This document shows positions 8,081 through 16,106 of a DNA stretch of 64,000 nt, in pieces. The DNA lies in the NCBI RefSeq assembly GCF_003946865.1, contig NZ_QXTH01000005.1, positions 1-64,000 on the forward strand. The letters run 5' to 3'. This DNA comes from Antribacter gilvus. GTDB lineage: Bacteria; Actinomycetota; Actinomycetes; Actinomycetales; Cellulomonadaceae. The position numbers and the translations under genes are program-made. Within the stretch, counting starts at the first letter, position 1; each line of letters opens with the position of its first letter. The notes under the pieces were generated by a model. The model worked only from the letters and a program-made list of their open reading frames with translations, was not told the origin of the DNA and searched no databases.

Positions 8081-8559
8081 GTAGACGGTCCGACGGTCGA
8101 CGCCGACAAGCCCGCACGTACCCCGGCTCTACGCCTTGTGCGGGGAGGCCACCCGGTCCCACCAAGACCGGATGACGAGCGGGATGACGAACCGGCTCGG
8201 GCGTGGCGTCCGCATGAGGAAGTATCCGCGCTGGTCCAGCGCCTGTCGCCGCTCCTCCGGCGGCGCATCCGGCGACAAGTAGTCGTCGTACGCCTGGAGG
8301 TGGACCCCCTTGCTGCCCGACGCCGGTCGCTCGCCTGGGTGCACCACCTCGGCTGGGGCGTAGCGCACCAGCGTGGCCTCGCCGAGCGGGGCTTCCTCGA
8401 ACGGCTCGCCGAGCAGGTGGTCGGTTCGCCAGGCGAGGTTGCCGGGGGCGACCGGCTCGTGGCTGGTCGCGGGGCCTTCGGGCGCGGGCGTCGTACTGGG
8501 GCTCACCGGGGGATCGTATCCGCGGACGGTGGACCGGAGGTGGCGGAGGGTTGCGCGGG
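8081..8559. repeat. long duplicated module, copy B
   Basis: Same-orientation copy of 4966-5552. It keeps the helix-turn-helix core (about 40 bases), then jumps directly to the tail of the hydrolase-like gene, so about 100 bases present in copy A are missing. It also has a smaller in-frame deletion inside the hydrolase-like gene. The two copies are about 3.1 kb apart. Confidence 0.75.
8129..8506 (-). CDS. truncated lysophospholipase-like alpha/beta-hydrolase N-terminus, copy B
   Basis: A 125-residue paralog of the gene at 5124-5498: the same MSPSTTPAP start, LAWRTDHLLGEPFEEA and GEATLVRYAP, and the same tail (PEERRQALDQRGYF, ending SPHKA). The segment that reads VLHVHGYNDYLSP in copy A is here shortened to VHLQAYDDYLSP, so even the oxyanion-loop HG pair is lost. 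This copy is therefore more degenerate. No catalytic residues of the hydrolase family remain. It may be untranslated debris, although the frame has stayed open. Confidence 0.45.
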   Translation of the reverse strand: MSPSTTPAPEGPATSHEPVAPGNLAWRTDHLLGEPFEEAPLGEATLVRYAPAEVVHPGERPASGSKGVHLQAYDDYLSPDAPPEERRQALDQRGYFLMRTPRPSRFVIPLVIRSWWDRVASPHKA

Positions 8560-8650
8560 AAGGGTTGTCGGGCCGGGCCGAAGAGTTCGGGAAGAATCAA
8601 CCCTGCTGGCTGGCCGACGCTTGTCCTGGTTGATCGGAAGAAGGGGAACC

Positions 8651-9001
8651 ATGACGGAGCGAGCGGACGAGCCGTCCGAGACCGGCGGAGGTCGGGACTC
8701 CCGGCGCGCCGCACTCGTGCAGTCTCTCGAGACGATGGGCTGGCGCCTGACCGTGCCTGGACTCGCGAATGGATGGGTCGTTGTGCTCGACCCCGTGACT
8801 GAGGCCCGGTTCATCAAGTGGTACGTGCCCACGTTCCTGAAGCGACTCGAGACCTGGGGGATCACCGAGCTACCGGGTCGGCCGTACCGAGAGGGTCTCG
8901 AGGACGAGCTGATCAAGCTGGGCATCGCACGGATCTACCAGCAGGCCGACGGTCGTGGCGCTGGGACGGTGGTTCTCACCCTGGAGGGTCAGGTGTCCTG
9001 A
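8651..9001 (+). CDS. hypothetical protein
   Basis: A 116-residue soluble protein with a good ribosome binding site (AGAAGGGG) before the ATG. After a 17-residue disordered head, it reads RRAALVQSLETMGWRLTVPG, then VVVLDPVTEARFIKWYVPTF and an amphipathic C-terminal part ending TVVLTLEGQVS. The composition is normal for a folded protein. No family recognised, no signal or membrane segment. It stands alone in the island of putative immunity-type genes. Confidence 0.55.
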   Translation: MTERADEPSETGGGRDSRRAALVQSLETMGWRLTVPGLANGWVVVLDPVTEARFIKWYVPTFLKRLETWGITELPGRPYREGLEDELIKLGIARIYQQADGRGAGTVVLTLEGQVS

Positions 9002-9020
9002 CACAATGAGCCAGTCTTCG

Positions 9021-9125
9021 TCAGATGCAGTCCGGCGCATAGCCGACGAGTTCTGCTCTGTCGCGGACGAAGACCCGCCATGACTCGACGTTGACGGACT
9101 GGTCTGGGAACGCGCTGACGCCGAG
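9021..9125 (-). pseudogene. possible C-terminal gene remnant
   Basis: About 30 codons ending in TGA read VNVESWRVFVRDRAELVGYA PDCI, which looks like the natural end of a soluble protein, while the frame upstream turns into Arg/Pro-rich non-coding-like sequence. Interpreted as a decayed gene tail; a chance frame is possible. Confidence 0.25.
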
Positions 9126-9178
9126 GGGTGCTGGCGACCCTGTTGGCCGTGGTCCACGACGAGCACCGTACCCGCGAG

Positions 9179-9691
9179 TCAGGTTCGCGCGGCCCGCGGC
9201 GGTCGTCGGAAGGCGCCAAGCAGCCGGTACCAGACGGAGCGAAGTCGTCGGTGGCGGAGGTCGCGCCAGGTGAAGACCAGCGTGAGGGCCCACCAGTCCC
9301 GCGATGAGGGGTGGGCGCCGGTGTAGCCCTCGATGTCGTCCAGAGCGTTCTCGACCCGTGCGGCGAACTCGAAGGGGTATCCGGGGGCGGTCCGGAGCCG
9401 CAGCCGGCGCAGGGCAGGGAGAACGAGATCGGCGTCGAGCACACGGTAGATCCGGGCGGTGTGGCCGAGGCACGTGATCGCGAGGGCGCTGACCTGCCAA
9501 TCCTTGTGATCGAGCGCGACCCGTACGAGGTACTCGAACATCTCCTGGGGATCGGCTTCGTTCATCGTGAGGCCGAGAAGGGCGCGGGTGGCGATACTCG
9601 TGTCCGCGTTGTCCACCGCTCGGGCGAGCCTGTCGCGCCAGAGGTCGTAGTCGACATCGTCGTCGAAGACGCTCTCGTCGGACTCGGTCAC
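9179..9691 (-). CDS. HEAT-like hypothetical protein, possible immunity protein
   Basis: A 170-residue, largely helical protein. The middle part (TRALLGLTMNEADPQEMFEY, LVRVALDHKDWQVSALAITC, LGHTARI) has the A-L-x-x-L-G spacing of HEAT-like helical repeats that measure position along a series of short helix pairs. The C-terminus is strongly basic (RRPPRAART). GTG start with GAGGA four bases upstream. Proteins of this kind occur singly in actinobacterial toxin-immunity arrays, but no toxin is next to it and no experimental role is known to me. Confidence 0.55.
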   Translation of the reverse strand: MTESDESVFDDDVDYDLWRDRLARAVDNADTSIATRALLGLTMNEADPQEMFEYLVRVALDHKDWQVSALAITCLGHTARIYRVLDADLVLPALRRLRLRTAPGYPFEFAARVENALDDIEGYTGAHPSSRDWWALTLVFTWRDLRHRRLRSVWYRLLGAFRRPPRAART

Positions 9692-10048
9692 GCGATCCTC
9701 TATTCAGCACGGCCGCGTCTGCGGCGGACCGAGCCATGCTAGAGCCTGGCCGCATCCTTGCCGCACTCCATACGCGCATGGTTCGAGCTTGAGCAGGACT
9801 TCGGGGTGGCCCACACTTGGCCAACCACGACGTGACCTGGAGGTACTTGCCTGTGACCGGATCTTTGGGGCTGACCCCTGATCTGTTTCGCCTCCTGAGG
9901 TGACCGGATCCGACAAGAGGAAGCGCTTCGCCCCTCTGGCGGAGCAAATGGTTGGTGCTGATCGTCGACGGCTCGGTACGTTCCCGCCCATGGACAGCCT
10001 GAGTACACAACCTCCCGGCCGGGGTCGCGATGCCGGCCCGGTGGGCGA
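9692..10048. other. gene-free stretch
   Basis: About 350 bases with no convincing gene, tRNA or insertion-sequence end. Frames crossing it are Arg/Ser/Pro-rich and look random. It probably contains debris, since it borders a pseudogene. Confidence 0.35.
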
Positions 10049-10571
10049 GTGAGCCTTGCCGGCACCCGGTGGAGGATCGGGTCGGCTTACGTCGCCGTGG
10101 ACGGGCGTGAGTTTCGGGTCGTGCGCCCGGTCGCCGACGATCTGTGGCAGCGAGGACTTCGGAGAACGGTTCGACCTGGTGCTCATGCACCACAGCCTCG
10201 GCTTGCCGGTCTCGGACTGGAAGGTTGCCCGGTCGCGGGTCCGGACGCTACGGCCGCAGACGGTGACGCTCCCGGAGCGGCCGTTCCGGGAGATCTCCGA
10301 CGTCGAGTACGACCAAGCTCGTCTTGAAGGGTTCCTGGACCATCTGCGGTTCGAGACGGCCGCCCAGACGATGTTCGAGCTCCGAGCGGAGCAGCTACGC
10401 GAGCTGGTGGAGGAATGCCCGAGTCGTCTGGGGAACCGGGAGACGCACTGCTGCGCCGAGATCGGGATCGGTGGTGGTGTCGGATGGAGCCGAGCCGGGC
10501 TCCACATCGAGTACTGTCGATGCGGCGCTGAACCCCGCCAGGACGGCGCGACGCCAGAACCGAGGCCATGA
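10049..10571 (+). pseudogene. decayed paralog of the protein encoded at 19559-20419
   Basis: The start, AGTRWRIGSAYVAVDGREFR VVRP, aligns with AGHTWRTTVSTVALAPDQFR VVRP of the intact paralog. Then about 85 residues are missing, and the match resumes in another frame: FDLVLMHHSLGLPVSDWK against IDLVMLHHSLGFQLSRWK, followed by FELRAEQLRELVEECP, CCAEIGIGG and LHIEYCRCG, all matching the paralog. The internal deletion plus frame change around position 10165 make this a pseudogene. Function of the family unknown; the LHHSLG, CAEI and HxxYC elements are conserved between the copies. Confidence 0.6.
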
Positions 10572-10632
10572 TCCCGTGCACCTGACCGGAGAGCGTAGCC
10601 GGGTCCGACGTCGACCCGATCGAGGCCGCCTG

Positions 10633-11049
10633 TCACCGGACGTACCAGAGCTCCCTGTCTCGCCACCACGTGGTGCCGCGGTAGCTGGGGCCGATGATGC
10701 GATCGTCGAGCGCGAAGACCAGACGCCGGAGCTCCCGAGCGGGGCGGGGACGGAGCCGCTGTAGGAGGCGCTCGATCTCGTCGCGCGCCTGGACCGGGTC
10801 GTCGCGGTCGCAGTCAGGACAGCCGGTATGTGGGTCCCAGCGCCCGAACCGCGGTCTGGTGGCGACGTCGGCCCACTCGGTCAGGGCGTGGAGGGCAGCG
10901 TAGGTGTCATCTGGGCGGGCTCGCGCTTCGACGCACAGAGCCGCGTCGACGGCTGACGAGAGGCCAACGAACGCGAGGCGAACGCCGTAGCCGGATGATC
11001 GTCGCGGTCGGGCAGAAGCCCGGACCTCAGAGGGGCGTCTACGCGCCAT
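10633..11049 (-). CDS. hypothetical protein with CPDCDRDD motif
   Basis: A 138-residue protein, basic at the N-terminus, then mostly helical: SSAVDAALCVEARARPDDTY, ALHALTEWADVATRPRFGRW, TGCPDCDRDDPVQARDEIER and a C-terminal WWRDRELWYV. A single CxxC pair could bind a metal with other ligands, but a full zinc site is not evident. No family name is known to me. It faces the following plus-strand gene divergently. Confidence 0.6.
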   Translation of the reverse strand: MARRRPSEVRASARPRRSSGYGVRLAFVGLSSAVDAALCVEARARPDDTYAALHALTEWADVATRPRFGRWDPHTGCPDCDRDDPVQARDEIERLLQRLRPRPARELRRLVFALDDRIIGPSYRGTTWWRDRELWYVR

Positions 11050-11217
11050 GCTCCTTCGTGGTGGTCATGGCCGGAAGACTAACCTGCCTGGCTGTGGCAC
11101 TGAACGGGGAGCGTCTGACCGAAATGGTGGGCTTCGGGTCTCGGCTACGCTGGCATCTCCTGTCGGCTGTTGGCCGGCACTTGCGATGGCCCGGGCGCGC
11201 CGCGAAGCGTCCTCACC

Positions 11218-11688
11218 ATGACGGACCCGGTCTCCACCTTGACCCTCCGGCTCACTGCGTCCCCGAGCCGCGACTTCCCGGTCGTGACGATTCTCGTGAA
11301 CGGTGCTGAACCGTTCGCCTCGACCCACTTGAGCCAGGGCGGTGGGTTCCCACCCACCGAGCTCCTCGGCGAGGAGTCCCCGTTGCTGCCGCTGCCTCAC
11401 CTGGGGCGTCGCGTAGCTGTCATCACCTGCGGCTGCGGGTTCGGGGGGTGCGGTGTCGCGGCCCCGGTCATCCAGCTCTCCGCGGACGGCCGCCGGGTGT
11501 CCTGGATCGACTTCCGTGACTACGTAGGCGTATTCGTCAGGCCCGTGTATGACGGCGTCGGGGGCCTCGAGGACATCGACGGACAGCCGTTGGACGTCGC
11601 GGACGTCGTTTTCGACGCCGAGCAGTACCTCGCCGAGGTGCGTCGCGCCTCCGAGGACGGCTCGTGGCGTCCCGCGACCCGTGATTAA
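11218..11688 (+). CDS. hypothetical beta-rich protein
   Basis: A 156-residue protein starting MTDPVSTLTLRL. It is rich in strands (FPVVTILVNG, VAVITCGCGFGGCGVAAPVI, RRVSWIDFRDYVGVF) with a Cys cluster CGCGFGGCG that could bind a metal, and an acidic C-terminal part predicted helical (FDAEQYLAEVRRASEDGSW). No signal peptide. This layout is common among actinobacterial hypothetical proteins that sit beside SUKH/immunity genes, as here, but I cannot name the family. The next gene begins 40 bases later on the same strand. Confidence 0.6.
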   Translation: MTDPVSTLTLRLTASPSRDFPVVTILVNGAEPFASTHLSQGGGFPPTELLGEESPLLPLPHLGRRVAVITCGCGFGGCGVAAPVIQLSADGRRVSWIDFRDYVGVFVRPVYDGVGGLEDIDGQPLDVADVVFDAEQYLAEVRRASEDGSWRPATRD

Positions 11689-11728
11689 TCCGGGGCCATC
11701 GACGCGCACCCTCGGACAGACTGGCCGC

Positions 11729-12334
11729 GTGCGGAGTGAGACCAGCGTCGGTGCAGCCGGGAGGGGACTCGGAGGCGTCTCGCCGGTCGCGACCCAGACC
11801 ATCCGGGTGCTCGACCGCGCGGGGCTCGATCTGGGCCCGGGGCTGACGGACGACCAGATCGCTCAGGTGGAAGGGTCCTACGGGTTCCGGTTCAACCGCG
11901 ATCATGTCGACGTGCTGCGTCAGGTCACCCCGGCCGGCTGGATCGACTGGCTCGGCGACGCGGAGACCGTCCGTGGCGTGCTGGACTGGCCGATCCGCGG
12001 CGTGCTGTTCGACGTCGGTCACGCCTTCTGGATGCCGGCCTGGGGCGAGCGGCCGCCGACGAAGGCGGCGGCGATCGACCGCGCGCGTGAGCACCTGCAC
12101 AGGGCACCCCAGCTCGTGCCAGTTCGCGGGCACAGGTACCTGCCGGCGGCACCTCAGCCCAGCCGCGCGCCGGTCTTCTCCGCATACCAGACCGATGTCA
12201 TCTACTACGGCTCCGACCTGGCGGACTACTGCGCGCACGAGTACGTGGGTCAGTCGACGGGGCGCCGGCCCCGGCGGATCCCGTTCTGGTCGGACCTGGT
12301 CGACGGCGCCGGAGGAGTCACGTTCTGGGACTGA
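11729..12334 (+). CDS. SUKH (SMI1/KNR4-like) family protein
   Basis: A protein of about 201 residues with GTG start. The N-terminal core LTDDQIAQVEGSYGFRFNRD HV is the SUKH-type start, in which a helix and a short strand lead into a conserved W-x-D-W (GWIDWLG). Further on, GVLFDVGHAFWMPAWGERP, LVPVRGHRYLP and SAYQTDVIYYGSDLADYCAHEY match the SMI1/KNR4-like family of actinobacteria. SUKH proteins are best known as immunity proteins to diverse polymorphic toxins, especially nucleases and deaminases. Which toxin this one would neutralise cannot be told, and none adjoins it. The start is uncertain; homology begins at about residue 20. Confidence 0.75.
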   Translation: MRSETSVGAAGRGLGGVSPVATQTIRVLDRAGLDLGPGLTDDQIAQVEGSYGFRFNRDHVDVLRQVTPAGWIDWLGDAETVRGVLDWPIRGVLFDVGHAFWMPAWGERPPTKAAAIDRAREHLHRAPQLVPVRGHRYLPAAPQPSRAPVFSAYQTDVIYYGSDLADYCAHEYVGQSTGRRPRRIPFWSDLVDGAGGVTFWD

Positions 12335-12396
12335 CGGCTCCTTACACTGGCAGCGCTCCCTTCCGAGCAGACCCCCTTCACACGAGAGGTTCCCGC

Positions 12397-14139
12397 GTGA
12401 CCGACGTCGTCGCGATCTTCGCCCAGGTGGAGGCAGCAGTCAGTGCTGCCCTGGCCCAGGTGCTCCCGGCCGAGCTGGCCGGCACCGACCCGGTGGTCCG
12501 ACGATCCGACCGCGCCGACTTCCAGGCGAACGGGGCCTTGGCTGTGGCCAAGAAGGCGGGTGTTCCTGCGCACGCGGTCGCGACGGACGTAGCCCAGGAG
12601 CTGTGGTCCTCCGGCTTCAAGACCCTGTGCTCCGGCCCGGGCTTCCTGAACATCACGGTGCCCGACGGCGTCGTGTGGTCGGCCGTGGCGGCCCGTCTCA
12701 CCGATGCGCGCCTGGGTGTCGCCGCGCGGCGCGCCGGCGAGCGCGTGGTGATCGACTACTCGGCGCCGAACGTCGCCAAGGAGATGCACGTCGGGCACCT
12801 GCGCTCGTCGGTGATCGGCGACGCGCTGGTGCGCGTCCTCTCACACCTGGGCGCCGACGTCGTCCGCCAGAACCACATCGGGGACTGGGGCACCCAGTTC
12901 GGCATGCTCATCCAGTACCTCGACGAGCACCCGGACGCTTCCTGGAAGGGCCAGGGAGCGGAGACCATGTCGGCCCTGGACGTCCTCTACAAGGCGGCTC
13001 GCGTCGAGTTCGAGGCTAACCCTGCGTTCGCCGACCGGTCCCGGTCCCGCGTGGTCGCCCTGCAGTCGGGCGACGAGGCCACGGTCGCGGTCTGGCGCGA
13101 CCTGGTCGCAGAGTCGGAGAGGGCGTTCGAGGCGATCTACGCTCGCCTGGGCATCCTCCTGGACGACGGCGACTTCGACGGCGAGTCCCGCTACAACGAC
13201 GCACTTCCCGGCATCGTCGAGGAGCTCGTCGCCAAGGGCGTCGCGACCGAGTCCGACGGCGCGGTGGTCACCTTCACCGAGGGCGTGCTCAACCCCGACG
13301 GCGACCCGGTGCCGCTCATCGTGCGCAAGAAGGACGGCGGCTTCGGGTACGGCGCCACCGATCTGGCGACGATCCGCCTGCGCGTCGAGGAGTACAAGGC
13401 CGACCGCATCCTCTATGTCGTCGACGCCCGCCAGGCGCTGCATTTCAAGATGGTGTTCGACACCGCACGCCAGGCGGGCTGGCTGCCCGAGTCCGTGCAC
13501 GCGCAGCACGTCCCGTTCGGCACGGTGCTCGGCAAGGACGGCCGCCCGTTCAAGACCCGCTCGGGCAAGACCGTCCGCCTGGCCGACCTGCTCGACGACG
13601 CAGAGAACGCCGTCCGCGCCGTGCTCGAAGCCCGCGAGCACGACTTCACGCCCGACGAGCTGAGCGTCGTCGTGCACGTGGCAGGGACCGCGGCGATCAA
13701 GTACGCCGACCTGTCCAACACCAGGACCAAGGACTACGTGTTCGACGTCGACCAGATGGTCGCCACCACCGGCAACACTGGCGTGTACCTGCAGTACGCC
13801 CATGCCCGCGTGGCCTCCATCCTGCGGAAGGCGGGCGACGCCGTCGGGCACCTGGACGCGACCCTCCCGGCGCACGCCGCGGAGAAGGACCTGGCCCTCA
13901 CCCTGGACGCGTTCGACGCGACCCTGCGCGACGTCGCCGAGACGCTCGAGCCGCACCGCCTGTGCGGGTACCTGTACGACGTCGCGACGGCGTTCACCCG
14001 CTTCTACGAAGCCTGCCCCGTCCTCAAGGCCGACAGCCCGGCAGAGCGGGCGAACCGGCTCGCCCTGTGCGACCTGACCCGACGCACCCTCGCGACGGGC
14101 CTCGACCTGCTCGGCATCGCCGCTCCGGAGCGGCTGTGA
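12397..14139 (+). CDS. argS: arginyl-tRNA synthetase, E. coli-like type
   Basis: A 580-residue class I synthetase that charges tRNA-Arg with arginine. The additional N-terminal domain spans about residues 1-100 (GPGFLNITV), the HIGH motif is HVGH (residues 131-134) within IDYSAPNVAKEMHVGHLRSS, the KMSKS-like loop is degenerate (FKTRSGKTV, about residue 385), and the all-helical anticodon-binding DALR domain ends the protein (FYEACPVLKA, DLTRRTLATGLDLLGI). GTG start after GAGAGG. Actinobacterial housekeeping ArgS usually has VEFVSANPTGPLHLGHTR in place of IDYSAPNVAKEMHVGHLRS and lies next to lysA or hom; this copy stands alone among accessory genes. I infer a horizontally acquired or second ArgS. 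Confidence 0.95.
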   Translation: MTDVVAIFAQVEAAVSAALAQVLPAELAGTDPVVRRSDRADFQANGALAVAKKAGVPAHAVATDVAQELWSSGFKTLCSGPGFLNITVPDGVVWSAVAARLTDARLGVAARRAGERVVIDYSAPNVAKEMHVGHLRSSVIGDALVRVLSHLGADVVRQNHIGDWGTQFGMLIQYLDEHPDASWKGQGAETMSALDVLYKAARVEFEANPAFADRSRSRVVALQSGDEATVAVWRDLVAESERAFEAIYARLGILLDDGDFDGESRYNDALPGIVEELVAKGVATESDGAVVTFTEGVLNPDGDPVPLIVRKKDGGFGYGATDLATIRLRVEEYKADRILYVVDARQALHFKMVFDTARQAGWLPESVHAQHVPFGTVLGKDGRPFKTRSGKTVRLADLLDDAENAVRAVLEAREHDFTPDELSVVVHVAGTAAIKYADLSNTRTKDYVFDVDQMVATTGNTGVYLQYAHARVASILRKAGDAVGHLDATLPAHAAEKDLALTLDAFDATLRDVAETLEPHRLCGYLYDVATAFTRFYEACPVLKADSPAERANRLALCDLTRRTLATGLDLLGIAAPERL

Positions 14140-14179
14140 CCCGCGGCTGCACTTTCGGGTCCTACTGGGAGGGGCAGAG

Positions 14180-14704
14180 ATGAGCGAGGGGATCAGGTCT
14201 GCGGCTGCGCGCCTGTCAGGCCGGCGGATCGCGTCAGTCACGTACTACCCGTTGCGCTACGAGCGTGACGACGGCACACCAGGCATCGAGGACTGGGACG
14301 AGGAGTTCGGGCACGTGCCGACGATGGGCGTCGCGCTGCGTACGAGCGACGGTGCGGAGTTCTTCATCGGCTGGGCGCAGTCCCAGTGCGAGTCCGGCGT
14401 TGCGCTGTCCGAGGGCCTTCCGCTTCTCGTGTCGGAGGCGTTGCGTGCAGCGGTGCCCGTGACGGGCCACCCGATGTGGGTCCCGCTGGTAGGCGAGCCG
14501 GTCGAGGTCGACGTCGGGCCCACGCTGGACGGGCACGAGGAACCCGTCGTATTCGTCACGCTCAGTGTCGGGGATGGATCGGTCACGTTCGCGGCCGCAG
14601 AGCCGCGCTACGACGTCGAGCCGCCGGTGATTCAGCACGGCATGGACTGCGTGATGGTCTTCTCCGGACGCGAGGCGTGGGCTCGGTCGCGAGGGGCGCA
14701 ATGA
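14180..14704 (+). CDS. hypothetical protein
   Basis: A 174-residue acidic soluble protein with a clear GGGAGGGG ribosome binding site. Strand-rich: RRIASVTYYPLRYERDD, HVPTMGVALRTSDGAEFFIG, WAQSQCESGVALSEGLP, then two beta segments EPVVFVTLSVGDG and CVMVFSGREAW. This is like several actinobacterial hypothetical proteins of accessory loci, but I know of no assigned function. It follows argS by 40 bases and could be co-transcribed; its stop overlaps the start of a short downstream ORF (ATGA). Confidence 0.6.
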   Translation: MSEGIRSAAARLSGRRIASVTYYPLRYERDDGTPGIEDWDEEFGHVPTMGVALRTSDGAEFFIGWAQSQCESGVALSEGLPLLVSEALRAAVPVTGHPMWVPLVGEPVEVDVGPTLDGHEEPVVFVTLSVGDGSVTFAAAEPRYDVEPPVIQHGMDCVMVFSGREAWARSRGAQ

Positions 14705-14817
14705 CGGTGCCCGAGCAGTCGGAGCCGGCAAGGCCCTGGCGCCTCGGAGATTTCGTCAGCGCGACAAACGGAACTGATGCCGGGTCATTGGACCTTTTGT
14801 CGTACGGTCCCGCATGA
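14701..14817 (+). CDS. short ORF overlapping the preceding gene, possibly a truncated gene
   Basis: A 38-codon ORF beginning in an ATGA overlap and reading MTVPEQSEPARPWRLGDF VSATNG. The overlap favours translation, but the product is short and resembles only the head of a protein. The following 160 bases are gene-free, so a truncated gene is plausible. Confidence 0.3.
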   Translation: MTVPEQSEPARPWRLGDFVSATNGTDAGSLDLLSYGPA

Positions 14818-14981
14818 CTACTGCCTGGGACCGCTGGGGTGAGCTGGAGCCGCTTCCTGCCGATTCCTCAGCTAGGCGCATCGAATAGGTCCACGACCGG
14901 GACGCGGCGGTGGTCGTTCCGGGTGGCGGAGTCGGAGATGAAACCGACCACACGCCCCGGTCGCAGGCCTAACCTCGCACC

Positions 14982-15428
14982 ATGAGTCGACGCCGGGTGC
15001 TCGGGCTGGTGGCCACGCTGCTCCTCGCCGGTTGCGCGCCGTCAGGCCCTCCGCCCGACGACGGCCTCTCTCCGCCCGTCATCGCGCAGTCCGTCGAGCC
15101 GGACGGGTTCATGGAGGCGCTGATCGAGGGCGAGGTGGTCCTGGCCGGAGGCTGCCTCAGTGTCCGGGTGTCGATAGACGGTCATCCGACCGACCACGCG
15201 ATCATGTGGCCTTACGGCACCCGCCGGAACAAGGATGACGTCGCGGCCGTCGACGTTCCGGGCGCCGGCACGTTCGCGGTGGGGGACTACCTGCGGGCGG
15301 GCGGCGGGTTCATTCGGCACGAGCAGGACGAGGACGATCCGTTTACCGACTGCGCCATCACCGATGAGTTCGTCGTGATCAACCCTGACGTGGCCCATGC
15401 GACCCCCTCGCCGACACCGAGCGAGTGA
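14982..15428 (+). CDS. predicted lipoprotein of unknown function
   Basis: A 148-residue protein with a short basic head (MSRRR), a hydrophobic stretch and a lipobox LLAGC at Cys18, so it should be lipidated and anchored on the outer face of the membrane. The mature part is acidic and beta-rich, with EGEVVLAGGCLSVRVSIDG, HAIMWPYGTRRN and GTFAVGDYLRAGGGF, ending in a Ser/Thr/Pro tail (ATPSPTPSE). Two further Cys may pair. Family not recognised, though small lipoproteins with this WPYGT-type strand are common in actinobacteria. Confidence 0.7.
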   Translation: MSRRRVLGLVATLLLAGCAPSGPPPDDGLSPPVIAQSVEPDGFMEALIEGEVVLAGGCLSVRVSIDGHPTDHAIMWPYGTRRNKDDVAAVDVPGAGTFAVGDYLRAGGGFIRHEQDEDDPFTDCAITDEFVVINPDVAHATPSPTPSE

Positions 15429-15491
15429 TGAGGATGGGGCAGTGTCGAGGGGCACTATGAACCTTATGGGGGCCGCTAAAAGTCGCGCCCC

Positions 15492-16106
15492 ATGGATGAG
15501 GCCCCGGGCTGGACAGCGATCGATGCCGCACTCACACAGATCTACGGCAGAACCCCGCCGCAGCACTGGGCCACGCTCCTCAGCTGGCGGTTGGGCGGGC
15601 CGGACCCGTTGGACGGGGTGAGCGCTTACGCGCGTGAGATGCCGGTCCCGCACTGGCACTACGTCACCTACGGGTTCAGCGAGCTGTCCGAGAACGCGGA
15701 GGAGTCCGGCTGGGGCTTCGAGCTCACGTTCCGGCTCACGCGCAGCGCGGACGAGACCGAGGCCCCCGTGTGGCCCGCGAACCTCCTCCAGAACCTCGCA
15801 CGGTACGTGTTCGGGTCGGGCAACGGGTTCGGTCAAGGGCACTACATCGACGCGAACGGGCCGATCGCCGCGGACCGTCCGGACTCGCAGGTCCGGGCGC
15901 TCGCGTTCACCGAGGACCCGGAGCTCAGGACCATCGCGACGCCCCATGGGCGCGTGGTGTTCCTGCAGGTAGTGGGCTTGACGTCCGAGGAGCACGCGAC
16001 CGCAGCCACGGCCGGTGACGCGGCGGCCATCCTGGACCTCCTGGCGACCCGGTACCCGCTCCTGATTACGGACATCGACCGGTCATCATTGCTCGCCACG
16101 TCGTGA
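15492..16106 (+). CDS. Suppressor-of-fused (SUFU) domain protein
   Basis: A 204-residue protein made of a single SUFU domain (PF05076): WTAIDAALTQIYGRTPPQHW ATLL, GGPDPLDGVSAYAREM, PHWHYVTYGFSELSEN, SGWGFELTFRLTR and WPANLLQNLARYVFGSG. Bacterial SUFU proteins act, or are predicted to act, as immunity proteins in polymorphic toxin systems and occur in immunity arrays; none of this is shown for the gene itself. Its stop overlaps the GTG of the next gene (GTGA), so the two are translationally coupled. A second SUFU protein is encoded 2.8 kb downstream on the other strand. Confidence 0.85.
   Translation: MDEAPGWTAIDAALTQIYGRTPPQHWATLLSWRLGGPDPLDGVSAYAREMPVPHWHYVTYGFSELSENAEESGWGFELTFRLTRSADETEAPVWPANLLQNLARYVFGSGNGFGQGHYIDANGPIAADRPDSQVRALAFTEDPELRTIATPHGRVVFLQVVGLTSEEHATAATAGDAAAILDLLATRYPLLITDIDRSSLLATS

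Noticed and set aside
9692-10048. Insertion sequence between the HEAT-like gene and the pseudogene
   Set aside because: No transposase-like frame and no inverted terminal repeats were found.
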